Positions 1 to 6,001 of a DNA stretch of 6,052 nucleotides are shown here, piece after piece; position 1 is the stretch's first letter, and each line of letters begins with the position of its first letter. The stretch is from an uncultured Lachnospiraceae bacterium. GTDB taxonomy: Bacteria; Bacillota_A; Clostridia; Lachnospirales; Lachnospiraceae. The stretch is from NCBI GenBank assembly GCA_947178085.1, contig CAMWWS010000179.1, positions 1-6,052 of the forward strand. The letters run 5' to 3'. A program made the position numbers and the translations under genes. The notes under the pieces are model-generated. The model was given only the letters and a program-made list of their open reading frames with translations, did no database searches and was not told the origin of the DNA.

Positions 1-261
1 ATCTATTCCGGCTATTTTGGAATTCATAATCTCTAAGTTATGAGTTATTAATTCCAATGCATCTACAACATGTCCTTCTTTTGCAAGCGCTATGCTGTAT
101 CTTCCGGTTCCTGCGCCTACTTCCAGTATTTTTTTCTTTTCAGCTGTTCCCATAATTTCATGAATGTATTTCATCGTAGTAAGATATTCTACTTGCCCAT
201 GTCTGCTTAAAAGTCTTCCCTCTTCATCATAATTTGAGTAGTAATTTTCTAAATAATTCAT
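1..261 (-). CDS. Class I SAM-dependent methyltransferase, N-terminal part (cut by window edge)
   Basis: Only the first 87 codons are inside the window; the reading frame is open to base 1 and continues outside. The visible protein starts MNYLENYYSNYDEEGRLLSR and carries the glycine-rich SAM-binding motif I, ILEVGAGTGRYSIALA (about residues 45-60, with E47 and G49-A-G-T-G53). The second beta strand follows, ending in an acidic residue (VVDALEL, E70) that in this fold usually contacts the SAM ribose. The ATG at 259-261 is preceded by GAGGT at 271-275 with a 9-nt spacer, a good ribosome binding site. It lies 30 nt after the acetyltransferase stop and so probably shares its transcript. The substrate cannot be told: the acceptor-recognition part lies outside the window, and this Rossmann fold serves small molecules, proteins and RNA alike. 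Confidence 0.85.
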   Translation of the reverse strand, partial: MNYLENYYSNYDEEGRLLSRHGQVEYLTTMKYIHEIMGTAEKKKILEVGAGTGRYSIALAKEGHVVDALELITHNLEIMNSKIAGID

Positions 262-291
262 ATTTTTTCGACCTCACTGTAAGATATAATG

Positions 292-750
292 TCACTGTAA
301 TTTCTTTTCCATAATTTCATAGACCAAAATAACTCCTCCTGCACATTCCCATATGCCATGGTCTATCGTTTTATATCCCAAGTTATAATACAATCTGCAT
401 GCCGGCAATGAGGCGTCTAATTCAGCCTCGTTGTATTGCTTTCCAATTTCCTCTTCCATCTGATTCATGATAAAAGTACCAAATCCTTTTCCCTGAAACT
501 CCGGCAAAACATATACTCTTGTAACATGATTTTCTGTTATGGTTCCTGTTCCTATTATTTTGTTATTCTCCAAAATGACATAGACTTTCCCATTTTCAAT
601 GTCTGCTCCTATATTATCTTCATTATGTAATTCACAAAACATATCTACAATTTCAGGAAGATAATATTTCGGATATACTTTTTTAATTGTATCCTGTACT
701 ATTTCGCATATCTCATTTGCATCTTCAGGCTTTGCCAATCTGTATTCCAT
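292..750 (-). CDS. GNAT family N-acetyltransferase
   Basis: A 152-residue protein of typical single-domain GNAT length, expected to transfer an acetyl group from acetyl-CoA to an amine in the cytoplasm. It opens MEYRLAKPEDANEICEI, the usual first strand and helix of the fold. The acetyl-CoA pyrophosphate-binding motif A is clear: VYVLPEFQGKGFGTFIM, with the Q86-G-K-G89-F-G91 loop. Motif B follows as ASLPACRLYYNLGYKTID, where a tyrosine (Y121 or Y122) sits where the general acid often lies. The frame stays open to an ATG at 774, but I chose the ATG at 748-750: GGAGG stands 8 nt upstream of it, and GNAT proteins normally start just before this strand. It lies 52 nt after plsC and 30 nt before the methyltransferase. 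The substrate is unknown; ribosomal-protein, small-amine and antibiotic acetylation are all possible. Confidence 0.88.
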   Translation of the reverse strand: MEYRLAKPEDANEICEIVQDTIKKVYPKYYLPEIVDMFCELHNEDNIGADIENGKVYVILENNKIIGTGTITENHVTRVYVLPEFQGKGFGTFIMNQMEEEIGKQYNEAELDASLPACRLYYNLGYKTIDHGIWECAGGVILVYEIMEKKLQ

Positions 751-758
751 AATGCTTG

Positions 759-763
759 CCTCC
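759..763 (-). promoter_or_regulatory. Ribosome binding site deciding the GNAT start
   Basis: On the minus strand GGAGG occurs 8 nt before the ATG at 748-750. The in-frame upstream ATG at 774 has G residues directly against it and no usable spacing. An intermediate ATG codes for the M of MEAS and has only a GGGG run 9 nt upstream. The 152-residue form is therefore preferred. Confidence 0.7.
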
Positions 764-802
764 ATCAACAACATCCCCTGAAACTACTACAATGATTATT
801 CT

Positions 803-1534
803 CTAAACAAGATTTTTATTTTTCTCATACATTTCCTCGATAATCTTTCTTGTAGAAGCACCAAGGAACTTCTTCTCATCTTTGTCCAGAGTCTCCACAT
901 CAATCGGAGTTCCGAATTCCAGAACAGTGTGCGCTGCTTTAATAAACGGAAACTGCGCCTCAAAAACAGCTCTTGTGTTATTTTGCGCCACGGGAATAAT
1001 TTTGCAGCCTGCTTTCTTGGCAATTCTCAGGCTTCCTTCCTTAAACTCGCCAATTTCTCCGTCCTCACTTCTGCTGCCCTCCGGAAATATCACGATGGAG
1101 ATTCCATTTTTCACATGCTCAATTCCCTCTAAAATTGTCTTGAAACCTTCCTTTATGTTGTCCCTGTCCAAAAACAGACAATACAGATTTTTCATCCATG
1201 TACAAAGAATCGGAACACACCCGATTTCCTTTTTTGAGATAAATCCGGTCAGCCCCGGCGTTCTTGAATATAGAGTGAGAGTATCAAAATAACTGTTATG
1301 GTTTCCAATATAGAGTACAGCTTCATCTTTCGGCACATTTTCCATTCCGATAACCGTGGTCTTGACACCGCTTAAAAACAGGATTACTTTAAAGACCCAC
1401 TGTACAATCCTCAGAGAAACAATATCCTTAACCGGCTTATTAATCTTTCCCATAATCCAGAGTATACCAAGTATCGGTATACTCAACACAAAAAACAAAC
1501 ACAAAAATACTGCAATCAAAAATAAACGTATCAT
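803..1534 (-). CDS. plsC: 1-acyl-sn-glycerol-3-phosphate acyltransferase (PlsC family)
   Basis: A 243-residue membrane-associated acyltransferase that should add the second fatty acyl chain to lysophosphatidic acid, giving phosphatidic acid for membrane phospholipid synthesis. A hydrophobic N-terminal segment (about residues 2-28) anchors it, and a second hydrophobic stretch follows near 45-56. The catalytic HX4D motif is NHNSYFD (H79, D84). Motif II is seen in FLDRDN (about 121-126), the glycerol-phosphate-binding FPEGSRS at 150-156, and motif IV in IIPVAQNN (P181). The length matches short bacterial PlsC proteins. The ATG at 1532-1534 follows GAGG with a short 5-nt spacer. It begins 18 nt after the HipS-like gene, so it is probably cotranscribed with the kinase pair, although no functional link is known. 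Related family members acylate other lysolipids, so the exact acceptor is inferred. Confidence 0.9.
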   Translation of the reverse strand: MIRLFLIAVFLCLFFVLSIPILGILWIMGKINKPVKDIVSLRIVQWVFKVILFLSGVKTTVIGMENVPKDEAVLYIGNHNSYFDTLTLYSRTPGLTGFISKKEIGCVPILCTWMKNLYCLFLDRDNIKEGFKTILEGIEHVKNGISIVIFPEGSRSEDGEIGEFKEGSLRIAKKAGCKIIPVAQNNTRAVFEAQFPFIKAAHTVLEFGTPIDVETLDKDEKKFLGASTRKIIEEMYEKNKNLV

Positions 1535-1552
1535 ATAAGCCTCATTCTTTGT

Positions 1553-1906
1553 CTATCCAAATTTCTCTTCCGTTTTTACAATATAACACTCATCCTGACA
1601 GCATCTTCCCTCATTTTTCAGCAAGAATTGAAACTCATCATACTCAGTCATCTGATTCGCTTTCAAAATCTGGCCTATATTTTGCCGTTCCGACGGCGTG
1701 ACTCTTTGGCTGACCCAACGGGAACTCCATTCTTTCCCTATCTTATACTGATTTTTTTTAATAAAATCCGAGATGATAGGCGGCGCTTCATAGCTTTTCA
1801 CCGTTTCCGGTATTTCAATTTCATATTCGCGCTGTTGCTCGTCATAATACAAATATCCAACCGTTTTTCCATTATAATAGGCATTTTTAATTGCAAACTT
1901 CAACAT
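1553..1906 (-). CDS. Small HipS-like protein (detached HipA N-terminal subdomain)
   Basis: A 117-residue soluble protein with no signal peptide or membrane segment. By eye it follows the layout of the N-terminal subdomain of HipA kinases. An early strand pair YYNGKTVGYLYYD (about 10-22) resembles the HipA start with its N-x-x-V-G-x-L pattern. A later stretch, R68-V-T-P-S-E-R74-Q-N-I then Y89-D-E-F-Q-F-L-L and G100-R-C-C-Q-D, resembles the HipA segment with D-x-F-D-L-L and G-R-D. In E. coli O127 hipBST this subdomain is a separate protein, HipS, which restrains the kinase HipT. The gene starts inside the 3' end of the HipA-like kinase (20-nt overlap), with AGGTGG 7 nt before its ATG, which points to translational coupling and a partner role. 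Calling it an antitoxin or regulator is inference; the similarity is remote and unscored. Confidence 0.55.
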   Translation of the reverse strand: MLKFAIKNAYYNGKTVGYLYYDEQQREYEIEIPETVKSYEAPPIISDFIKKNQYKIGKEWSSRWVSQRVTPSERQNIGQILKANQMTEYDEFQFLLKNEGRCCQDECYIVKTEEKFG

Positions 1907-2702
1907 ATCGCTTCCACCTCTCCCAGATCATCTCCCATATTTTTTCCAAATATTCTTTGGGTAAAACCTGTTCCAGCCCTTCCATTAACATCTCTTTATG
2001 TTCTTCCTTTAGTTCTCCCAAGAAAAATTTCTGACCTTTCGGAATTAACTGCAAGTTATACTCTAAAGATTTAGAGCCAATAAAATTATTCACTGCTCTA
2101 TCTTCTAATATATCAAATTTTCTCACATTATCCAAATTATCATAGCATGAAAACAAAAGAGATAATCCATGATCGAATAATGGAGCAAGACGCGGCTCTT
2201 CCTTTTCATCTATCAGTACTTCTACATTTGCCCCATGCCTGTCTCGATTGCAAATTAAATAATCTACGACAAACATTTGATAAATGTACTGCTCCCATCC
2301 ATATCTTTTTGCAAAATCAAGAGGACTCTCTTTTTTCTCCCTGTATAACTCATAAAAAGTGTCAAAAACAATCTTCTTCTCGTTTTCTTTTCTAAAATTA
2401 GCAGACCTCGCAATATATCCTTCCATCTCCTGTTCGTCAATACAAAGTTTTGCAAAAACAAGCTGATAGCTTAGATGCGGAATCTCCAATATATCCAGTA
2501 GTCTTGATACAATTAGTTCATTGACACATTCATGCCCAAATATCCCTCGATAACTGTCATAATTTGACATCTTATAATATATCCGAATTCCATCCTTTTC
2601 TTCATATGCTTTCAAAAAACAGCCGGGAGTTCCAATTGATATTTTTTTATTTTCCCAGTCTAAATACCTTAAATCCTGAAGTTCTTTTATAAAATCGTTC
2701 AT
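1887..2702 (-). CDS. HipA-like serine/threonine kinase (possible toxin)
   Basis: A 271-residue protein with the kinase core of the HipA family but without the usual HipA N-terminal subdomain (E. coli HipA is about 440 residues). A glycine-rich loop, KKISIGTPGCFLKA (about 19-32), is followed by a strand with a likely ATP-binding lysine, IYYKMS (K44), and a helix C candidate, GHECVNELIVSRLLDILEIP (E58 or E62). The catalytic loop is CNRDRHGANVEVL with D154 and N159, matching the HipA N-x-D-x-H-x-x-N pattern. The metal-binding aspartate is D177 in LAPLFDHGLSLL. All key kinase residues are present, so it should be active. HipA-family toxins phosphorylate aminoacyl-tRNA synthetases (GltX for HipA, TrpS for HipT); the target here is unknown. 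S22 beside the glycine-rich loop sits where HipA and HipT carry autophosphorylated serines (tentative). I chose the ATG at 2700-2702 because GGGAG lies 8 nt upstream. The frame extends to 2813, but that extension runs through the promoter. No HipB-like helix-turn-helix gene is adjacent. Confidence 0.8.
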   Translation of the reverse strand: MNDFIKELQDLRYLDWENKKISIGTPGCFLKAYEEKDGIRIYYKMSNYDSYRGIFGHECVNELIVSRLLDILEIPHLSYQLVFAKLCIDEQEMEGYIARSANFRKENEKKIVFDTFYELYREKKESPLDFAKRYGWEQYIYQMFVVDYLICNRDRHGANVEVLIDEKEEPRLAPLFDHGLSLLFSCYDNLDNVRKFDILEDRAVNNFIGSKSLEYNLQLIPKGQKFFLGELKEEHKEMLMEGLEQVLPKEYLEKIWEMIWERWKRYVEVCN

Positions 2703-2727
2703 TCTTTCTTCTCCCAAACTTGACATA

Positions 2728-2754
2728 AATAAATACTTCTTTTTTATATTTATT
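2728..2754. repeat. A/T inverted repeat in the kinase leader
   Basis: A perfect 8-bp inverted repeat (AATAAATA at 2728-2735, TATTTATT at 2747-2754, 11-nt spacer) lies just downstream of the predicted transcription start and upstream of the kinase ribosome binding site. A 10-bp direct repeat, ATAAATAAAT, occurs at 2725-2734 and again at 2762-2771 across the -10 edge. It could be an operator or a weak RNA hairpin, but pure A/T repeats arise easily by chance in such DNA. Confidence 0.35.
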
Positions 2755-2769
2755 ATCTCGTATAAATAA

Positions 2770-2798
2770 ATCATATTCATACATTTACTCATTGTCAA
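2770..2798 (-). promoter_or_regulatory. Sigma-A-type promoter of the kinase operon
   Basis: On the minus strand TTGACA (2793-2798) is a perfect -35 box and TATGAT (2770-2775) a one-mismatch -10 box, separated by exactly 17 bp. Predicted transcription starts near 2763, about 60 nt before the kinase ATG at 2702. It lies directly after the aspS terminator, so the kinase block should be transcribed independently. Its strength suggests high basal transcription unless repressed. Confidence 0.8.
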
Positions 2799-2811
2799 CC
2801 GCATTTTAGTC

Positions 2812-2853
2812 ATATTACATAAAACGAAAAAATTGTGATAAATATTACGTAAT
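2812..2853. repeat. Palindrome and short direct repeat upstream of the kinase promoter
   Basis: A perfect 10-bp palindrome, ATTACGTAAT, lies at 2844-2853. ATATTAC occurs at 2842-2848 and again at 2812-2818, exactly 30 bp apart, which is about three helical turns. Both are upstream of the -35 box at 2793-2798. The arrangement suits a DNA-binding protein site, but no regulator gene is visible and the region is A/T-rich, so this is weak support. Confidence 0.3.
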
Positions 2854-2854
2854 T

Positions 2855-2896
2855 AAAAACAAAAGAACCTTGAAAGAACAAATCCAACAAGGTTCT
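2855..2896 (-). terminator. Intrinsic terminator after aspS
   Basis: On the minus strand, AGAACCTTG (2888-2896) pairs perfectly with CAAGGTTCT (2864-2872) across a 15-nt loop. It is followed at once by TTTGTTTTT (2855-2863). It begins 23 nt after the aspS stop codon. This is a Rho-independent terminator for the diguanylate cyclase-aspS transcript and separates it from the kinase operon. Confidence 0.85.
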
Positions 2897-2919
2897 GAAA
2901 TCTACTTTTATTTTTTTAC

Positions 2920-4254
2920 TTAAGGCGCCAACCGGTTAGGACTGCGGAACAGGAACATCGCATCTTTGATAGAGAGATTAAAAATCAACATTGTGAGTCT
3001 GTCTATACCAAGCCCGAATCCACCGTGGGGAGGACAACCGTACTTAAAGAATTCAAGGTAAAACTTAACGTCTTCAGTAAGTCCTTTTTCGTCAGCCTGT
3101 TTCTTAAGTACATCATATCTGTGCTCGCGTTGCGCGCCAGTGGTAATCTCCACGCCCTTCCATATAAGGTCATACCCCAATGGAACTCCGGCTTCATCTC
3201 TCATGTGATAGAATGCTCTGTTTTCTGCATTAAATCCGATAACAAATAAAAATTCGTGACCGTAATGTTTTTTCACCCATTCATAACTAAGCTTCTCCGC
3301 CTCCGTGGTCATGTCGCCTTTTTCGGAGTCATCAATCTTATATCCGAACTCTTCCTCCAACGCTTCATAAAGCTTGCTAAGCTCTATAACCGGAAAAGGT
3401 GCAGTAGGAACTACCACATCAACGCCATACAGTTCCTTTATCTGTTCTCCGTAACGCTCTTTAATAACGGTAAGACCGGCAATCAAAACTTCTTCTTCAA
3501 GTTTCATAACATCTTCAACGCCGTTGATATAGCTTACTTCAAGATCAAAGCAGGAAAACTCAGTGGCATGTTTACTGGTAAAAGATTTTTCTGCCCTGAA
3601 TACCGGTCCCACTTCAAATATGCGCTCGAAACCGGAAGCCATCGCCATCTGCTTATAAAACTGCGGGCTTTGTGCGAGATATGCGGTAGTATCAAAATAC
3701 TTTACTTCAAACACATCGGAGCCGCTTTCGCTTGCCGCGCCGATAAGCTTAGGCGTATGGATTTCTATAAACTCTTTATCAAGAAGATAATTTCTGATAG
3801 CAGCAACAAAAGCAGTCTGCACTTTATACATTAGCTGGTTTTCATCCGTTCTTAAGTCTATCCAACGGTAATCTATTCTCTGGTCTATACTTGAACGCTC
3901 CACCGCAGCCTGCTTTTTAGTTGCCGGAATATAGCTGCGTGAAATCGGAAGAGGGGATGCTATGCTCTCAATTTTTATTTCATCAGGAATAAGTTCCACT
4001 CCGCCCATTTTGACATACTCATTTTCCACTACTTTACCAACTACTGTAATAACAGAGTCGGCAGTCAGCTTTTCAAAATCTTCCACCAGCTCCGGATGCG
4101 CATCTTTTTCCAAAGTTACCTGCAGCTTTCCGGTAATGTCCTTGATAACAACGAAAAGCATTGCCTTTCCATTGCGAACGTTTTCAACAAATCCCTGAAC
4201 CTTCACGGTTTTTCCGTTTGCACTTTTTACATCACAAATTTTAGTTCTTTCCAT
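2920..4254 (-). CDS. aspS: Aspartyl-tRNA synthetase, archaeal/eukaryotic type (aspartate--tRNA(Asp/Asn) ligase)
   Basis: A 444-residue class IIb synthetase that charges tRNA with aspartate using ATP in the cytoplasm. The N-terminal OB-fold anticodon-binding domain spans about residues 1-100. The catalytic domain follows: motif 1 around FIEIHTPKL (P168), the aspartate-pocket sequence AQSPQFYKQ (QSPQ at 195-198), motif 2 FRAE at 219-222, and motif 3 GGFGLGIDR with R419. The C-terminus FRSPNRLAP matches the typical AspRS ending. QSPQ argues against AsnRS. At 444 residues it lacks the large GAD insertion of ordinary bacterial AspRS (about 590), so it is the archaeal genre. In bacteria this genre is often non-discriminating, also making Asp-tRNA(Asn) for GatCAB. 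Start: AAGGA lies 8 nt before the ATG. It begins 15 nt after the diguanylate cyclase stop and is followed by a terminator. Whether it also charges tRNA(Asn) cannot be settled from the window. Confidence 0.92.
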   Translation of the reverse strand: MERTKICDVKSANGKTVKVQGFVENVRNGKAMLFVVIKDITGKLQVTLEKDAHPELVEDFEKLTADSVITVVGKVVENEYVKMGGVELIPDEIKIESIASPLPISRSYIPATKKQAAVERSSIDQRIDYRWIDLRTDENQLMYKVQTAFVAAIRNYLLDKEFIEIHTPKLIGAASESGSDVFEVKYFDTTAYLAQSPQFYKQMAMASGFERIFEVGPVFRAEKSFTSKHATEFSCFDLEVSYINGVEDVMKLEEEVLIAGLTVIKERYGEQIKELYGVDVVVPTAPFPVIELSKLYEALEEEFGYKIDDSEKGDMTTEAEKLSYEWVKKHYGHEFLFVIGFNAENRAFYHMRDEAGVPLGYDLIWKGVEITTGAQREHRYDVLKKQADEKGLTEDVKFYLEFFKYGCPPHGGFGLGIDRLTMLIFNLSIKDAMFLFRSPNRLAP

Positions 4255-4269
4255 TTTCCCAGTCCTTTC

Positions 4270-5907
4270 TTATGCCTTTAGTATACGTTTCTTATATTCC
4301 TGTTTTCTCTCATACATCATTGCGTCCGCCCGCTTCATCGTGCTGTACAGACCGCCGCCGTCAACGCCCTCCTGATATATAGCATATCCCACAGAGATAC
4401 TGACTGTCACAACGAATTCATTTTTGTTCAGTTCATGTATATCCTGTTCAAGCATATTCAGTTTTTCGTTGATTTCATCTAAGGAAATATACGGCGCCCA
4501 TGCACAGAATTCATCTCCGCCGATTCGGTAACATTTGCCCTCCTGTGCAAAAATTTTCTTTAAGGCGTCAGCAGCCATTTTAATATACTGATCTCCATAG
4601 TCATGACCATAAGTATCGTTACATTTCTTTAAATCATTCAAATCGAACATATAGACAACGGTCGGAAGTATTTTTTCCTCTCCGGTTTGTTTGTCCGGCA
4701 CCATGCGCTTTTCCAAATCCTCTCTGAAAGCGGTACGATTAGACATCCCTGTCAGTTCATCCGTAAAAGCAAGTTTGCGATACAACTCGCTCTCTCTTGC
4801 CTGCTCCATCAGTTCACTGGTTCTTCGCACATTTGCAATTCCCATAACTATTATATAGATTAAAAACCCAATACTGCCCAAAGGCGTACTTTTCTTGCTG
4901 ATACGGTAAATCGCCAGTTCCAGTACAGTACTTACCAGGATAATCATTACACAGATACTGTTGATTTTAACATGACCGGTGAACTTGTTCACCTTTACTT
5001 CCTGAATAGTCATTATCACAATAACTACGACAAACAGTAAAAGCGAAATATGTGTCAGCAACAAGGTCTCTCTTAGGTCATATATTCCCGTGATCTGCAG
5101 AATGACCCGCACGATAATAACTGCACAATTAATATAGCAGCAAAATCTCCACAGTTTACTCTCTCCATTATGATACATATGACGCAAAAAGAGGATAAAG
5201 GGAATCGTCATGGTCATCAGCGTCAGATGAGACACAAATACAACCATCGTGCTGCATGGGAAAAACCAATCTACTATCTGTGTCTCTATGCCGGACCAGG
5301 TGCCAAGCATAATTGCAAATATGGCAAACTGTATAATAGTCTCTACATCCTGTCCTTTTTTTACCACGAAAATTCCGTACAGCAGCATTACCATGCCTGC
5401 CAATGCAATCATTACTGATAAAACAAGCCGTGCAAACCGTTCTGACAAGATTTTATGCTCTATCTCCTGATATGTACCATAGAAAAAGTTTCCCTTCGGT
5501 TGTCCATCACTATAAACCGGAGTTACCTGAAATACAATTTCTTTGCCGGCATCGTCTTTCGTCAGAGATATTACATTCCAACAAAATCCCATAGTTTTAA
5601 CCAGTCTGTCTTTTTCTCCTTTAAGTGCATACACACTGTTTCCGTCAATAAATACCTCTAAGTACATATGTACAGTATTATACACGATTACTTTCCCGTT
5701 CGTATTTTCCTGAGGCAAAATACACTTGTAATAATATACATCACCATCCTGCGTCTTCTCCATTTGGTCATCCCATATGATAACCGCTTTATCCACAGTC
5801 CTGTCATCTATATTATTGCGAAAAGAAAATGCAGCGAAACAAGCATATATGATTCCTATCAGTAATACTGCAAAATATATTACAGTAACCCGCTTCTCCA
5901 ATTGCAT
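4270..5907 (-). CDS. Membrane-bound diguanylate cyclase (1+7 membrane segments, GGDEF)
   Basis: A 545-residue sensor enzyme that should make cyclic di-GMP from two GTP. In the 546-residue numbering counted from the GTG at 5910: a membrane anchor (about 9-29); an extracytoplasmic, strand-rich domain (about 30-158; HMYLEVFIDGNSVYAL suggests a jelly-roll sugar-binding-like fold); seven hydrophobic segments (about 160-183, 190-207, 220-243, 254-273, 284-302, 315-335, 344-360), an architecture like 7TMR-DISM receptors; a short linker helix; and a GGDEF domain (about 375-540). The active site is intact: DELTGMSNR, the metal/GTP motif FDLNDLKKCNDTYGHDYGD (D423, N425, K428) and GGDEF at 464-468. The inhibitory RxxD I-site is missing; that position reads AQEG (455-458). 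It shares a transcript with aspS 15 nt downstream. The ligand is unknown. The start is uncertain: ATG at 5907, GTG at 5910 or TTG at 5901. Confidence 0.88.
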   Translation of the reverse strand: MQLEKRVTVIYFAVLLIGIIYACFAAFSFRNNIDDRTVDKAVIIWDDQMEKTQDGDVYYYKCILPQENTNGKVIVYNTVHMYLEVFIDGNSVYALKGEKDRLVKTMGFCWNVISLTKDDAGKEIVFQVTPVYSDGQPKGNFFYGTYQEIEHKILSERFARLVLSVMIALAGMVMLLYGIFVVKKGQDVETIIQFAIFAIMLGTWSGIETQIVDWFFPCSTMVVFVSHLTLMTMTIPFILFLRHMYHNGESKLWRFCCYINCAVIIVRVILQITGIYDLRETLLLTHISLLLFVVVIVIMTIQEVKVNKFTGHVKINSICVMIILVSTVLELAIYRISKKSTPLGSIGFLIYIIVMGIANVRRTSELMEQARESELYRKLAFTDELTGMSNRTAFREDLEKRMVPDKQTGEEKILPTVVYMFDLNDLKKCNDTYGHDYGDQYIKMAADALKKIFAQEGKCYRIGGDEFCAWAPYISLDEINEKLNMLEQDIHELNKNEFVVTVSISVGYAIYQEGVDGGGLYSTMKRADAMMYERKQEYKKRILKA

Positions 5908-5909
5908 CA

Positions 5910-5914
5910 CTCCC
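5910..5914 (-). promoter_or_regulatory. Ribosome binding site with ambiguous diguanylate cyclase start
   Basis: The only purine-rich site before the gene is GGGAG. It lies just 2 nt from the ATG at 5905-5907 and overlaps the GTG at 5908-5910, but stands an ideal 8 nt from an in-frame TTG at 5899-5901. Either spacing is unusually tight or translation starts at TTG, removing two residues. The ATG is annotated for codon preference. Confidence 0.45.
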
Positions 5915-5946
5915 TGTTCTTGCTTTTCATTAGTTTCTTACAAGAT

Positions 5947-5976
5947 AAAAAATCCCCCACTTTACGGTGAAGGATT
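5947..5976 (-). terminator. Intrinsic terminator hairpin in the diguanylate cyclase leader (possible attenuator)
   Basis: As minus-strand RNA, AAUCCUUCAC (5967-5976) pairs along its whole length with GUGGGGGAUU (5951-5960) using two G-U wobbles, around the 6-nt loop CGUAAA. A run of six T residues (5947-5952) ends the structure. On the plus strand the wobbles become mismatches, so it works only in the minus direction. It stands about 40 nt before the diguanylate cyclase start and about 20 nt after the predicted start of the promoter at 6002-6030. It is either the end of a gene outside the window or an attenuator of this operon. Confidence 0.75.
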
Positions 5977-6001
5977 ATACTTTCAACCCGATTAATTATA
6001 A

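Noticed and set aside
882..1292. Open frame on the plus strand opposite plsC
   Set aside because: It lies wholly antisense to a gene with complete acyltransferase motifs, and its translation shows no recognisable domain.
1553..1906. Helix-turn-helix antitoxin of HipB type
   Set aside because: The sequence is strand-rich at the start and shows no helix-turn-helix pattern; it fits the HipA N-terminal subdomain better.
1628..2074. 148-codon plus-strand frame opposite the kinase/HipS-like overlap
   Set aside because: It is antisense to two better supported genes, has no ribosome binding site of note, and its residues mirror the opposite strand's codon bias.
2703..2813. N-terminal extension of the HipA-like kinase to an ATG at 2813 (37 more residues)
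   Set aside because: It would run through the TTGACA/TATGAT promoter and start upstream of the predicted transcript; the ATG at 2702 has a well-spaced GGGAG.
2864..2896. Terminator acting on the plus strand as well
   Set aside because: On the plus strand the stem is followed by GAAATCTAC before any T run, and there is no plus-strand gene to end.
3256..3834. 192-codon open frame on the plus strand opposite aspS
   Set aside because: It is a shadow of the synthetase; composition is skewed, with no family resemblance and no promoter or conserved motif.
5974..5979. TATAAT on the minus strand as an alternative -10 box for the diguanylate cyclase
   Set aside because: No acceptable -35 hexamer lies 16-18 bp upstream, and the box overlaps the terminator stem.
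5908..6001. Riboswitch (for example c-di-GMP responsive) in the cyclase leader
   Set aside because: Only about 20 nt separate the predicted start from the terminator hairpin, too short for any known aptamer.
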